A DNA stretch of 64,000 nucleotides from Pholiota molesta (GCA_014925825.1 JACGCK010000114.1:88780-152779); one strand, 5' to 3'; positions 46,372 through 58,043 are shown, counted from the first letter of the stretch. A program made the numbers and translations. Notes: generated by a model not told the origin, from the sequence alone.

Positions 46372-47381
46372 GCGTGCCCGCACCCCGTACTTGTCACCAC
46401 CGCACCCCGCCGTTTCCGATCGACCTAAGGATGGCCTCCAAGTTGTTGCTTGGTTGCGTGCGTGCGCGCAACGTCGCACGCTGCCCGGTTCCGCGAACAC
46501 CCCACTCAACCCCTTATCTTATAGCCAGGCCCTCTGCATCATCCGCATAGACAAAAAGTACCCCCCACCACCATGCCGTCCGCCTCCACCCACACTGCCC
46601 TTCTCGCCCATACTGCCCATACTGCCCACCGATATCTGATATGCTACCCCATCCCACGGTAATCCCCCTTACGCGCCCGTAATCCCATCCCGCCCTCCAT
46701 TGCACATCTTATTACTTATGTATTTATCGCATCGCCTTCCATCATGCTTTTTTCAGGCCGTACTTATTAGCGGCCGCGTTTTGTAGTACATACATACCTA
46801 CCTATTCGTGTTTCTGTTGCGCTATTCCATAATCTGCAATAACTACAAGTTAAAAAAGTTCTGACATTTTCGAGTGAATGACCTCAAGGTTCTGGTTTTG
46901 TTGGAATACTCGCGAGAGATGTCAAGAATGCAGTCGGACGAAACGCAGGAATATAATTTTTGGATCAGGTTTTATGGCGAAATGTGCACGTACTCTAATA
47001 GAAATGGCGAGCGATGGCTTGCAGCTAGGTATCCCCATGCCACAGTGAGTTCGATGTGCCGGTCACTTAGCAAAGTTGACCCCATATTATGAAGGAATTT
47101 CACGGGAATTTGATCAAACTGTGTTGATATTTCAAAAGAACGAAGAAGCATTGAAGAGTCAGTCAACTTGAAGACCAGGAAATATATTCAACATATTCTA
47201 ATGCGCCAAACTAGAGAGCCAATCGTCATCACACTATCTAGCTAATATTTCCTAACAAAGATATTGCAATATTGCTGGTGACTTGCGGAAATGCACATCC
47301 GTGGCTCTGGAATGTTATCCTAGATAGCACAAAAAAATTTAGATATGTTTCTGATAAAATCAATGCTAGAACTCTTACCGT

Positions 47382-47915
47382 TTAATAATTCGCATAGGTA
47401 GAAAGGGCGGTCAAGTTACTGGCAATGTAGAGGTCGGCAATGGTTTGCGCTGCACCCTCGTCAGTGGGGACCTTGATCGTCCTTTCAGCACCGGACGCAT
47501 CCGCGTACTTGAAGTAGGCCGGAGAACTGCAGTTCGCAGCCGCAGCACCCGCCTCCCTGGCCTGGACCACCGCACGGCGGCGCCCCTGGGTGGAGTGGAA
47601 CCAGTTGAGGTGGGTCGCGCGTGTGCCCCCGCCGTTGAAGCACTTTGTGCCAGAGCCGAAGAGCGAGAAGAGGAAGTCCGAGCAGCCGCTCCCGGTGTAT
47701 CCCTGGCCCTCGGTGCCAGAGGGGAGATTGTTGAACTGGGCGGAGAATCCGAAGCCAGAGGGGAGGGAGCAGCAGACGGACCCGCCGTCGGTGCAGCCAA
47801 AGGAGGAGCCGCTGCAGGAGACGGTGCTTGCAAAGCCTTCATAACTGACGGTTTGTGCGAGAGCGGATGATGCCAGCGCGACAGCAGAGACAAGGGCTGC
47901 GAATTTGAATTGCAT
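47382..47915 (-). CDS. Small secreted cysteine-rich protein (intact copy)
   Basis: A 177-residue uninterrupted frame. The N-terminus MQFKFAALVSAVALASSALA is a typical signal peptide with an AxA-like cleavage context before QTVSYEG. The mature part has a Cys-rich, Gly/Ser-rich domain (VSCSGSSFGC, GSVCCSLPSG, GSGCSDFLF, GTKCFNGGG), a dibasic GRRRA stretch that may be a processing site, and a C-terminal domain with a further Cys and NCSSPAYFKYADASGAER. Family not recognised. It resembles lineage-specific secreted proteins of basidiomycetes. Two 5'-truncated copies lie at 29598 and 38492; this is the only one with a start and full signal peptide. Confidence 0.75.
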   Translation of the reverse strand: MQFKFAALVSAVALASSALAQTVSYEGFASTVSCSGSSFGCTDGGSVCCSLPSGFGFSAQFNNLPSGTEGQGYTGSGCSDFLFSLFGSGTKCFNGGGTRATHLNWFHSTQGRRRAVVQAREAGAAAANCSSPAYFKYADASGAERTIKVPTDEGAAQTIADLYIASNLTALSTYANY

Positions 47916-49700
47916 GATTGGCGGTTGTTGGTGGAAAAAGTGTGTTTAAAGGCTTTATTGAGGAAGGATAATACTGAAGTGGGGCCTGAGGTTTATCATC
48001 AGTTTCCCTTCCCTTAAATATGTTTTCATTGGCGTTTGACAGTGCTTACTTGCGAATCGAGTACTCATTCCAGTAGATGTTGCTCCAACAAATCATGGGG
48101 CACATGGGGTACGTTCAATGTGCCCCGCTGTTCTCGCTGTCGGACTGCACAGTAACGGCAAACTACAGGACTTCCAATGTAATTTAAGAAAGGATCCAGA
48201 GGTGGCTCTCCGTATCTGTCGCTGTTATTTTTCAGTGTAGTTTTCTGCGAAATTATAAGCATAATACTACCGCATTCCTTTAAGAGTGGTTTCTTTCCAG
48301 TTTGTTTGGACACTTTTGTGGACTGGACATCAACTTGACATCATATGCGATGATAGTTGCACAGTGACATGTAAATTTCATAGATTTGAGCGCTTAAGCG
48401 TCCGTAGCGAGATTGAATGCAGCCAGTGTTGGTTGAAGATTCGTTAATAATAGACACGTATAAATACCATAATCCAGTCCAAAATTAACTTAAGAACTTG
48501 TTTCTTGGATGTTTTTCACGTATATATTCAATGTGTTAGATGAAAGGTCTTTCCTGATAGTTACACTTTCCAAAGCCGCCCTTTGAATCGAATTACGGTT
48601 GATGCTCAAACATTTTGAACATTTTAAGACGGCATTGAGCACTGGCAGCGAGCAGAAGATGTGCAACTTACATGGACCATGGTAATCTGCATTCCAAGTA
48701 ATACATCAGTTATCACAGACAGATATTTGGAAACATATGACTAGAATTTGGTAATAAGAATGCACACCAACAACATGATACCTCGGCCGGGACGCCTGCA
48801 ATCATCTTAGGACCGTGTGAGCTGGAAAATTCTAAGTTAGTCCTAATATATGAAACAGAAACACCTCCGAAGGCTCCACGGAAAATAAAGCCAAGTTGCT
48901 TCGATTGTGGAGAAAAAACAGCTGAGTACATATATGCCCAAAGAGAACACAGGGCTTCGATTAATATTGCTATAATGAGTACACCAACTTCTTGCAACTC
49001 CATTTGATGTCGATAATGCCTTCCAGATCCCCACAGAAGACGGGGACATCGACATCGTTAGATGTAACATTCTGTGCTAATTCAAGTAGAAATAGCTAAA
49101 ATAGCCTATCCGGTGGCCGGTGAGGTGCATTTAATCTCATTGGACTATGTTGGGCATAGGAAATTCGCGCTTCATCTCGCGCTTGCCTGCGCTTCTTGCT
49201 CGGGTATTTGCGCTTACTTGCGCTACTTATTGACTTTTGCGCTCACTTGCGCTCTGAAATAGAGCAAGTCCTTATCGTGATCGATCGTGAATTACGAATT
49301 ACCTTGGAGAGGAAAAAAGATAGCAGATAAGACCCCAGATGATAAATGGATTGCAGTTGTAAATGGCGTACATCTTCCGCGTTGTACGTGCAGGGCACTT
49401 TCAGGTAGTGACTCGATGTCGATGCCAGCGGTACGTTATTAATGGTTGAATGACTGAGATGTATCGAATTTGAATTAAAGGCGGTAGTAGAAACATTAAG
49501 TATACAACAGACCTTGACAGCGATGGCTTCGAGGGAACCGAGTCAGGTGTCGGTGGAAATGTGAGTCTGTAGTCGATTGGTATAACTCGATTAGGTTTCG
49601 GTGATTCCCGTGATGGCGGCAAGGCAACGGCCATCGTCTGCCTTGGTGGGACTCAGAGAACCGCTCGCGAAGGCGCCGTCAAGAAGGCGCCCATAATTAC
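47916..49700. other. Spacer to the right of the tandem units
   Basis: No supported gene. A minus frame at 48713-49003 (MELQEVGVLIIAIL...) has one hydrophobic stretch but no splice partners. At about 49160-49260 the heptamer TTGCGCT and near variants (TCGCGCT, TGCGCT) recur about eight times with irregular spacing. Confidence 0.5.
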
Positions 49701-49708
49701 AGTGCTGT

Positions 49709-50815
49709 CGTGGGACATTACCTAAATTGGGTGCGCGCTCCGCCGCCTGATGCGCGCTCCCGCGTCCGCCCTCCTGCTTGGTGGCACAGAGAATGGGCTC
49801 TAGCTCAGTCCGCTTACCTTCGCTCCTTTCGAATTTTGGCACATAATTAGGCATAGTAGGTAGAAGTATTAATATGGTGTTTGAAATGATTATATACCGG
49901 GCTATTCATCAAAAAAGCGGTCTCCTATGGCTGGGGAGGGGGAGTAGAGGCAGTTTATATGCCTTAAACACACGGAGACTCATATATTAAGGTAAAGATA
50001 TTATATATACTATTATAATTATTTATTTGCTGAACTTTAGGTCCCCAAGTGTTGAATGAAGTGACCCATGAAGAGATCTATGGGGACAGTGTCATAGGAA
50101 GTATATATAGGCATATATATGGTATTAAAAAAATTATTTGAGCGGATATAGCACTGTATAGAAGTACTATACCATATATACACTGATTCTATGAGGTTAT
50201 GATAATACATTATAGGCGGAAATGGGTCATGAGGAGGTGAAACATGCCAAACACGTCTAAAGGACGTATTCGGCCTATAGAAATACAAATAGCGGTCTAA
50301 AAATCTGTGAAGCCAGAGTATAATAGCTTTAGTAAATCCCTACAGAATAAGATAGGCCGCAAAGCAATCCAATGAGCAGGTAAAAAGATATGTCGGAATT
50401 AATGGGTAGGACATGCTGGTTGTGTGCCCCATCACACCCTCCCTAAAGATCTCCCCATGGGTCCCTTCATTCAACACTTGGGAACCTAAAGTTCAGCAAA
50501 TAAATAATTATAGTAGTATAAGTAGTATATTCACCTTAATATATGAGTCTCCGTGTTCAAGGCATATAAACTGCCTCTACTCCCCCTCCCCAGCCATAGG
50601 AGACCGCTTTTTTGATGAATAGCCCGGTATATAATCATCTTAAACACCATATTAATACTTCTACCTACTATGCCTAATTATGTGCCAAAATTCGAAAGGA
50701 GCGAAGGTATGCGGACTGAGCTAGAGCCCATTCTCTGTGCCACCAAGCAGGAGGGCGGACGCGGGAGCGCGCATCAGGCGGCGGAGCGCGCACCCAATTT
50801 AGGTAATGTCCCACG
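49709..50815. mobile_element. Foldback-type element with ~360-base inverted repeats
   Basis: Left arm about 49709-50070, starting CGTGGGACATTACCTAAATT; right arm about 50456-50815, ending with its complement AATTTAGGTAATGTCCCACG. Arms are about 95% alike by eye. The centre (about 385 bases) is AT-rich with TATATA stretches and codes for nothing recognisable. GTGCTGT occurs immediately left of the element and again four bases beyond its right end, a possible but imperfect target duplication. No transposase, so it would be non-autonomous. Confidence 0.65.
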
Positions 50816-51437
50816 GCGGCGTGCTGTGATCTTAAGGTGACAGACATGACACATTGACAGGGCGCGTAGAATTACCGATTGCAGCGTACGCGCCAAACGC
50901 GCGTTGTTACCACACTACAGTCTGAGTACCAATAATTGTGAATAACAATTTTGGCACATGCACGGATGGCCGTGAGTACAGCTGACTAGGTAGAGGGCGG
51001 TTCCCGAGGTCTTGCACGGCACGGGCGACACTCGAACCAACTCCGACGTCCTCGGCTCAGCCGGAAATTAAAAGAAGCTCAGCGAGTTATACCAATCGAC
51101 TGATCACTGTGGAAATGTCCATGTCCTTGACCTTCTACGCTAAATCAATTAATCACCGGTCTTGTCGTTCAATTGAGTGATCTGGGCTGTGCGTTTCTTC
51201 GCCTCGTCTGCACACCATTTTGCCGTACCTAAGTATTGAGAAATCAGCCTTGGGCAGCAGAAAGTGAACTCAGGAAACAACAAGTAAATATTTTACAACA
51301 TGACTAGAATAAAACTAGAACCAAAAAAAACAAACACCCTTCCACAGCCAAGAAGAAGCCATTGACTAGATATAAGCACCAATAACGATAACAGGCAACA
51401 CAAACACTACCAACAGCCCACACACCCTACACATACC
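50816..51437. other. Spacer between foldback element and F-box gene
   Basis: No open frame of interest. Holds the 3' end region of the F-box/WD40 gene (A/C-rich near 51330-51437). Confidence 0.5.
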
Positions 51438-54266
51438 TCACCGCCCCACTCCGCCCCCTCTCCCCAGCCGCCCTCCCCCGGGGCCCCAAACTCCAAATCT
51501 CCACCACCGTCTTTCCCCCCTTCGACACGCCACCGCACACACACCCCGCCCAAATGCGACCTTCCACACGCTCTCGCTCGCGCCCCCGAGCTCCCGTACC
51601 AGCGCCCCCGTGCGCGTCTCGTACACCCGCACCCGCCCGTCGTTCCCGCCCGTGACGAGGAACGCGGCGGAGACCTGCAGCGCGGTCACGGAGGAGTCGT
51701 GCGCGGCGATGCGGTGCTGCGCGGTGTAGGTTTGGAGCGAGAAGGTGATGACGCGCCCGTCCGCGCCGCCCGTCGCGAGTAGGGTTGGGGCGAGCTGCAG
51801 CTGGCACACGAGTGCGGTGTGGCCCTGGAGGAGCGCGATGCACTGCCTGCGTGGGGAAATGGAGGGCGTTTATGAGCGTTCGTATTTTTAAGTGGGAAGA
51901 GAGAGGGGCAGGGAGGTGCGTACGTACCCTGTTTGTGCGTCCCATATACGCACGGTAGTGTCCAGACCGCCGGAGGCGATCCGCACGCCGTCGAACGCGA
52001 CGGAATAGATCTGCGAGAAATGGCCCTGTAGGACATGTAGACATTCGCCCGTGTCGATATTCCAAAGCTACCAAAAAAAAGTGACATCAGTACGCCCATT
52101 CACCCACAACGCCCACAAAACGGGGTGTAACCGCACACGTACCCGGCACGTATGGTCATAGCTCCCGCTGACCAGCTTGTCCCCGAACACATCGAGACAC
52201 CGCACGCTCGCCTGGTGCCCCTCGAGCACGCGCAGCCGGCGGCCGCGCTGCACGTCCCACACGTGCAGCGTCGCGTCGCGCGAGCCGGTGACCGCGATCG
52301 GGCGGTGGTTCAGCACGCGCAGGGAGCGGATCGTCGAGAGGTGCCCGTGCAGAACGTAGATGCATTGTCTGTGCATGTTCGAAGCAAAAAAAAATGCACG
52401 CATCAGTCAGCAAAGCGACATGGAATGCGCGTAGGGTGTGAAGGGGCGATACGCACCCGGATTTGAGATCCCATACTCTGACCACCTTGTCGCACCCCCC
52501 GCTGACGATGATGGGGTTTGGTTGCCCCCACCCATGCGATGAATAACAATTATTGAAAGGCTTTTCGCGGCTCTCCGTCGTCGGCGTCTCTCCTCCGCCA
52601 TCTTCGTCTTCATCTACATACTGCCACGGCGTCCGCCGTTGCTTCGCGTGCCGCCGCCGCCGAGGCGGCGTACTCTCATCTCTGCCGCCACCCCCGTGCA
52701 CCGCATCGTCATCTTCTTCAAACACACCGCCCTCCTCCTCCGAGCTCGCGCAGCCGTTGCGGCCGCTGGAAGCGGACGACGACGAAGAGAAGAGGTTGAG
52801 CCCCAGAGCGCGCTGCATCGCAGGCGGCACGAGATGCGCGAGCGATGGGCCGCCTGGCATGACGTGCAGCCCGTCGCCGGTCGCGTGCGCGGTGTTGAGC
52901 CCGGCCATGCGCGCGCGGAGGAGGTCGTCGGCGGCACCGTTGCTGCTGCTTGCCCGTCTCCTGTCTGTCGGGCCTGTGCCGCCTCCGGTTTGATCAGTGT
53001 CCGCGGGCCCGCTACTCCCTGCTGCATGCGTATCGGCATCTCCGACATCCGACCTCCTCTTCCTCCGCGTCCGTGTCCCATTGCGCGACCCCTCCGCACC
53101 ACCACCCCCCTCGTCATCACCCATCCCCGTCTCCTCTCCTCTGCCATCGTCCTCACCGCCCGTAGGCACCGGCGCCGCCCGACCCGCCGCCCCTGCGCCA
53201 CCCCCGCGCAGATACCCGCCCTGGCTCACCAGACACACGCCCCACACGCCCGACTCGTGCCCGCGCAGCGTGCGCACGAACAGCCCCGTGCGCGCGGAGT
53301 ACACCTTGATCATCGCGCTCGCGAGCCCGACGACGACCCACCGCCGGTCGAGCGCGAGCGAGGTCACCGTGCCGCTGTCCGGGCTGATGATCGGCAGCCG
53401 GTGCGCGTTGAGCAACGTGCCGCCGCGCCGCCAGTTGGTGTCTGTGGATGCGAGTGAGGTTAAGGGAAGAAAATGGACAAGGCAGGGTACTGACGGATGA
53501 TGCAGGTGTCTCTGAAAAATCGGCGATAGGAAAATTGGGGACAAGGGAGTTGTGCATTGGCAGAAATCGATGGAGATGAATGCGAAGGCGAAGGTTTGCC
53601 TTCTTCTTGTGAAGGAGCCGACCCCTCCGTGCTCGAGGCCTGCGCATACCGATGCGGCTTCTCAGACCCGAATTTACTCCGATGAAGCGCCTTCTCCTGC
53701 CGCCGCCCCCACTCCTCTTCGGCCTCCTCCAGATCGTCAAAGTCATATGCAACAGCCATCGCCTTCCATATACTCTCGTCTCTCGCAATACGCCGCCACC
53801 GCTTGCTGACCAGCGAGGCGTTCAGCAGGGTCTTCACATCGTCCACGAATAGCAGGACGTGCAGCACCAGCTCTTCGGGTAGGGGGAACGAGAATTCGCG
53901 CTTGAGGATGGGGCCGATGGTCTGCGAGATGAAAAACAACTCGTCTGGGGTGCAGGAGCGGATGATGGATAGAAGATATTCGCGGCGCAGGGCGGGGTTA
54001 TTGGCGTTCATCTCGAAGGACGATAGAGGTAGTGAAGGCGCTTGAATGGCATTGTATTGCGATTGAAAGCTGAGAGGAATGTTGTTGACAGCGGGTCGGG
54101 GCGATGGCGCAGGTGTTGGAGGGGATACTATGGGCATGTAGAGTATTTGCGTCTCGGATGCGGGTGTAGATGTGGATGGAAGCGGCGGGTGGTTGGGGTT
54201 CGTGTGTCCATGGAGCTGTAGCTCGTTCGTTGGCATTGAAGGCCCAGCATCGTAGATATGATCCAT
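51438..54266 (-). CDS. F-box and WD40-repeat protein (Cdc4/Pop1-like SCF adaptor)
   Basis: Substrate receptor of an SCF ubiquitin ligase by architecture. Five exons (53495-54266, 52457-53441, 52143-52368, 51928-52067, 51438-51846) join in phase to 843 residues. The N-terminus is Pro/Ser-rich; the F-box lies at about residues 127-172 (PLPEELVLHVLLFVDD...LVSKRWRRIARDESIW). It is followed by TNWRRGG and seven or so WD40 blades (VRVWDLKSG, HVWDVQRG, LWNIDTGE, VRIWDAQTG, VRVYETRTG). A ~200-residue acidic, low-complexity insertion splits the first two blades. The ATG at 54264-54266 is the first in frame after a likely 5' leader intron (acceptor near 54336). Near the C-terminus the frame shows an apparent one-base slip in a run of six Gs at about 51520. 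Fragments of this gene sit in both tandem units. Confidence 0.85.
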
Positions 54267-54299
54267 CGAAGGTAACTTGAAATCTTTCAAGGAAGATTC

Positions 54300-55240
54300 A
54301 GTGAATTCTCTATGTCTACGCGGAAGGAGTCACCTATTGTCAGGATGAGATTTGCTGATCCGCGAATTTCAACTCACTAGTCAGGCTTACCGATGCGAAT
54401 GAACCTGAAGAGTCGGATTTCCACCCAGTAGTCTCCAAACCGATCTCCCAAATAAATAGCTTTCCGTCGAAGTCGAATGGCGAAGCCTGAGGCCTAAGTG
54501 CTGAGTGCTGAACTCGGACAACAATTTACAAAGGACCCTGGTTCAAGTTACAGGATATACAACCTAAACACGATACAGAATCAGCATCGCTCGGATAGAT
54601 AGGTCATTTTTCAACGTACAGGTATTTACAAAGCTCTCCCTAGAGCTATCGGGATATGGGAGGAGGCTAGGAGCCCGTCGAGCTCTCAGCTGGCCACTGC
54701 CAACGAACAAAAACGATCATGGCGGACCCAAGAACATCGCAAAATTAGAAACGTCCGCTATTGGTCCGCCACTGCGTGCCAGAACTTGATCAAATATGGG
54801 TGACAATCGTGTTAAATTTTCATTTTAACGAATCTCCAAATTCGCGAGGCGGCTTCGAGCTGGCGTAAGTTGGATAGCAAAGTTGGATTATATGTTTATC
54901 AAAATTTGCCGAGGATGCATTGGAAAAGCACAGAGCAAGATTCTGCAGCATCCCAATTCAATGAATTCATGAACCAGAAAATTCAACACCCAGCAAACGC
55001 CCAGCAAGCACCCAGGCAATATAAGTACATACATGTTAATCTAAGTAACAGGCTCTGCTGAGAATATTATAGGTCTCTTGAATAGTGGAAAAACTGCTCC
55101 GTTCATGGGCGACGTGAATCAGGTTGAGCGACGAGAGATTAGACTTGGTATCTGAGTACCGCGGTGGCTGTGTAGCGCTCACCCCGCAGACCAAACAAAA
55201 TACAAAATCCTGTCTAGCGGCTTCTACTTTTAGCAACACC
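54300..55240. other. F-box gene 5' leader region and intergenic spacer
   Basis: A spliced 5' leader of the F-box gene is likely (donor gtaagcctg near 54390, acceptor gacaatag near 54336). The rest, including a 63-codon + frame at 54870-55061, shows no motif. About 55115-55240 is the upstream region of the U6 gene. Confidence 0.45.
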
Positions 55241-55244
55241 TTAT

Positions 55245-55268
55245 GTCCCCTTCGGGGTGACATACGAA

Positions 55269-55299
<31 letters not shown>

Positions 55300-55364
55300 G
55301 GCCCCTGCACAAGGATGACACGCTTTCCCGGAGTGGTAGATCTACGGATCTCAATATTTATTTT
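55245..55364 (+). ncRNA. SNR6: U6 spliceosomal snRNA
   Basis: The catalytic core of U6 is unmistakable: 5' stem-loop GTCCCCTTCGGGGTGAC, then AAATTGGAACGATACAGAGA containing the invariant ACAGAGA box, GATTAGCATGGCCCC with the AGC triad, and TGCACAAGGATGACACGC of the U2/U6 and internal stem-loop region. No intron interrupts the core, unlike some basidiomycete yeasts. The first T4 run after the body is at 55361-55364; the true 3' end may be 10-20 bases earlier. U6 is a Pol III product, like the tRNAs here. Confidence 0.93.
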
Positions 55365-55776
55365 GCTGTTTTTACCTACTTTCTCTTTTGGACGTCATAC
55401 AGCTTAACGGTATATGACTGACATTGAGAATCGAGATAATGCACTATGCTTCTGGAATCTGAACGGAGCTGAGCGCTGAACAGCCTCGTGATTCGTCATT
55501 TAGATGTTTATTTTTTTTTGCAAATCGTCCGACATGCAAATCACTGCAATGAAAAACATGCAAATATTTTAGAGTCGAGACAAAGTATCTGGCTAGACGG
55601 CGTTCGCGCCGCTGTCCAGGCTGCTGCTTCCTCTCTAAGGTCGCGTTCGAGACAGTACGGAAGTTGCCGAATTAAGAAGTGGGCCGATTTGGAATGTCGT
55701 ATTTCATTGACGCGACTTTTCGACGAACTTTCACGACAAACGACTCTCCCACTCACCGTCGCTGTCCTCCTACATT

Positions 55777-57605
55777 ATGTCTAATGTCGAGCCGCACTAC
55801 GATATCGTCATCGTCGGTGCTGGCATCGCTGGCTGTGCTCTCGCGCATGGACTCTCCACTCTTCCACGATCAACGCCATTACGGATCGGCGTGGTGGAAC
55901 GCTCGCTCGCGGAACCCGACCGCATTGTCGGCGAACTACTTCAGCCTGGCGGCGTGATTGCAATGAAGCGTCTGGGGATAGAGTCCTGCCTTGAGGGCAT
56001 CGACGCCATTACTGTCAACGGCTATTGCGTGGTGGAGGACGGACAGTCGGTGCATATCCCGTATCCTGGCTCCTATGAAGGCCGGAGTTTCCACCATGGG
56101 AGGTTTATCATGAAGTTGAGGGAAGCGGCGCGGAAAGCGAAGGGCGTCGAGCTGATAGAGGCGACCGTAACAGAGCTCATCGAGGGGGACCGCAGCGGGA
56201 CAATAGTTGGTGTCGGTTTAACGAAAAAAGGCGCGGACGGTGCTGAAGACTTAAAAGAAACCCTGTTCGCAGATTTAGTGATTGTGGCCGACGGCTGCTT
56301 TTCTAATTTCAGGACTTCCGTCATGGGCGCTTCCGCTGTGAAACCCGAAACGAAGAGTCACTTCGTTGGCGCTATCCTTGAGGACGCGCGCCTTCCAATA
56401 CCCAACCATGGCACAGTTGCCCTAGTCAAAGGCTTCGGGCCTGTGCTGTTATACCAAATCTCTGAACATGATACCCGTATGCTTGTCAACGTCAAGCAAC
56501 CTCTTCCCTCCGACCTCAAGGTGAGTACTTTTCTCGTATGCAATATGAATTCCTGCTTAACCTAATTATCTAGGCCCATATTCTCCAAAACGTCGTCCCC
56601 CAACTCCCTTCTGCCCTCCACCTCCCCATCCAAAAAGCACTTGACAAAGACCGTCTGCGACGCATGCCCAATTCTTTCCTCCCACCCATCGAGCAAGGTA
56701 CCTCTCACTCGAAAGCGGGCGCTATCCTCATCGGCGACTCGTGGAATATGCGCCACCCTCTCACCGGCGGCGGTATGACCGTGGCTTTGAATGATGTCGT
56801 CGTTCTGCGCGACCTCCTTGGTTCGGTAGACGACTTCAAAAATTGGAAGCAGGTAAAGAAGGTGCTGCACCGTTGGCATTGGGATCGAAAACCCTTGGCG
56901 TCGACGGTTAACATTCTGAGCGTGGCTTTGTATGACCTGTTTGGTGCGGACGGTAAGTGATGGCTTTGCGCTGCGTGTTTGTTAGTCTTTGAAGCTAACT
57001 TGTATTATCACAGGTGAAGAATTACAGGTTCTGCGGACGGGGTGCTTCAAGTATTTCGAACGCGGAGGCGAATGTATCAATGGCCCCGTCTCGCTCCTCT
57101 CAGGGTGTGTTTAGCATTCTTTGATGAGTTTCTCGTACTGACTTTATATTTTAGGATTGCACCATCACCGGCTCTCCTCGCATACCATTTCTTCTCTGTC
57201 GCATTTTACTCTATCTATGTCATGTTCACGCATCCCCAACCCGTTTCACCACCGCCGTCACCTCGACTTGATGCCAACGGAAACTCTCGTAGCAATGGTG
57301 TCAAGCCTGTCTATGAGGTGCCGAGTATATTCCAATATCCTGCTCTTTTCGTGAAGAGTCTCCGTGTGGTAAGTCCACGTCTCATTTCACATTCGTTAAA
57401 TTCCTTTATTCATCGTGAAAACGTGTAGTTTTATACGGCCTGCATCGTGTTCGGACCCTTGCTGTGGTCGGAGGTGCGCTGGTGGTCACCGTCCGATACG
57501 TCGTCGCGGAATCAGCTCTTCCTCCTATCTATCGTGCCTCTGCTTCTGTTCCTCGCGGCTGTGAATTATGGTATCCCGGGCCTTGGGCTGTTGGGTGTTC
57601 TATGA
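55777..57605 (+). CDS. ERG1: Squalene epoxidase (squalene monooxygenase)
   Basis: FAD enzyme of the ER that oxidises squalene to 2,3-oxidosqualene; target of allylamine antifungals. Five exons (55777-56520, 56574-56952, 57014-57104, 57155-57368, 57429-57605) join in phase to about 534 residues. Motifs: N-terminal dinucleotide-binding VIVGAGIAG (residues 11-19), the ERS acidic residue, RIVGELLQPGG, VIVADGCFSNFR, and the second FAD motif ILIGDSWNMRHPLTGGGM. Two hydrophobic C-terminal segments (LLAYHFFSVAFYSIYVMF and LFLLSIVPLLLFLAAV) anchor it. A Pro/Ser-rich insertion (PVSPPPSPRLDANG) near 57250 may explain the slightly large size. Oriented head to tail with ARV1. Confidence 0.95.
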
Positions 57606-57969
57606 GCATGCGCTGGCTGGGGCTGTCAGTACTTATTATACCTACCTACCGGATGTGGAACAAGGCTTTTGGGACTCTACAATTTGACGTACCTTGGGGA
57701 TATGTATCGCGATTTTGAGCATATAGAGGTACATATCTTCATACATCATCATCATGTAACTTAGTAGTAATTAGATATCTTATTCATTAATTTGCAAATG
57801 ACGCAAAGGTTGTCGTTCTGTAACTGTCCACGACAGGAGATTCAAGTATACAAAATCTGATCCAATATTGAAACCCAAGGGGCGACCCGCGACATGGTGT
57901 TCGCCTCGTACAATTAGTAGATCCGTTTTGGATGCGCAACGGGATGTTCCACTCATTTGGTGGTGTATC

Positions 57970-58043
57970 GGCCGACTAGCTCAGCTGGTTAGAGCGTCGT
58001 GCTAATAACGCGAAGGTCTTGGGTTCGATCCCCACGTTGGCCA
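57970..58043 (+). tRNA. tRNA-Ile (anticodon AAU), second copy
   Basis: Same 74-base cloverleaf as at 25652-25725, no mismatch seen. Lies between ERG1 and ARV1, followed by T-rich sequence (TTTTTATTCTTTTTTTC) that can end Pol III transcription. Confidence 0.95.

Larger units (their letters stand above)
38492..47385. repeat. 8.9 kb tandem duplication, unit B
   Basis: Second copy of 29598-38491 in direct orientation, immediately adjacent. The right end runs directly into the intact secreted-protein gene, so the unit border lies at the stop codon end of that gene family (tta at 29598, 38492 and 47382). Confidence 0.95.

Noticed and set aside
52639..53457. 272-codon + frame opposite the F-box/WD40 gene
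   Set aside because: Antisense shadow of the low-complexity insertion and WD40 exon 2.
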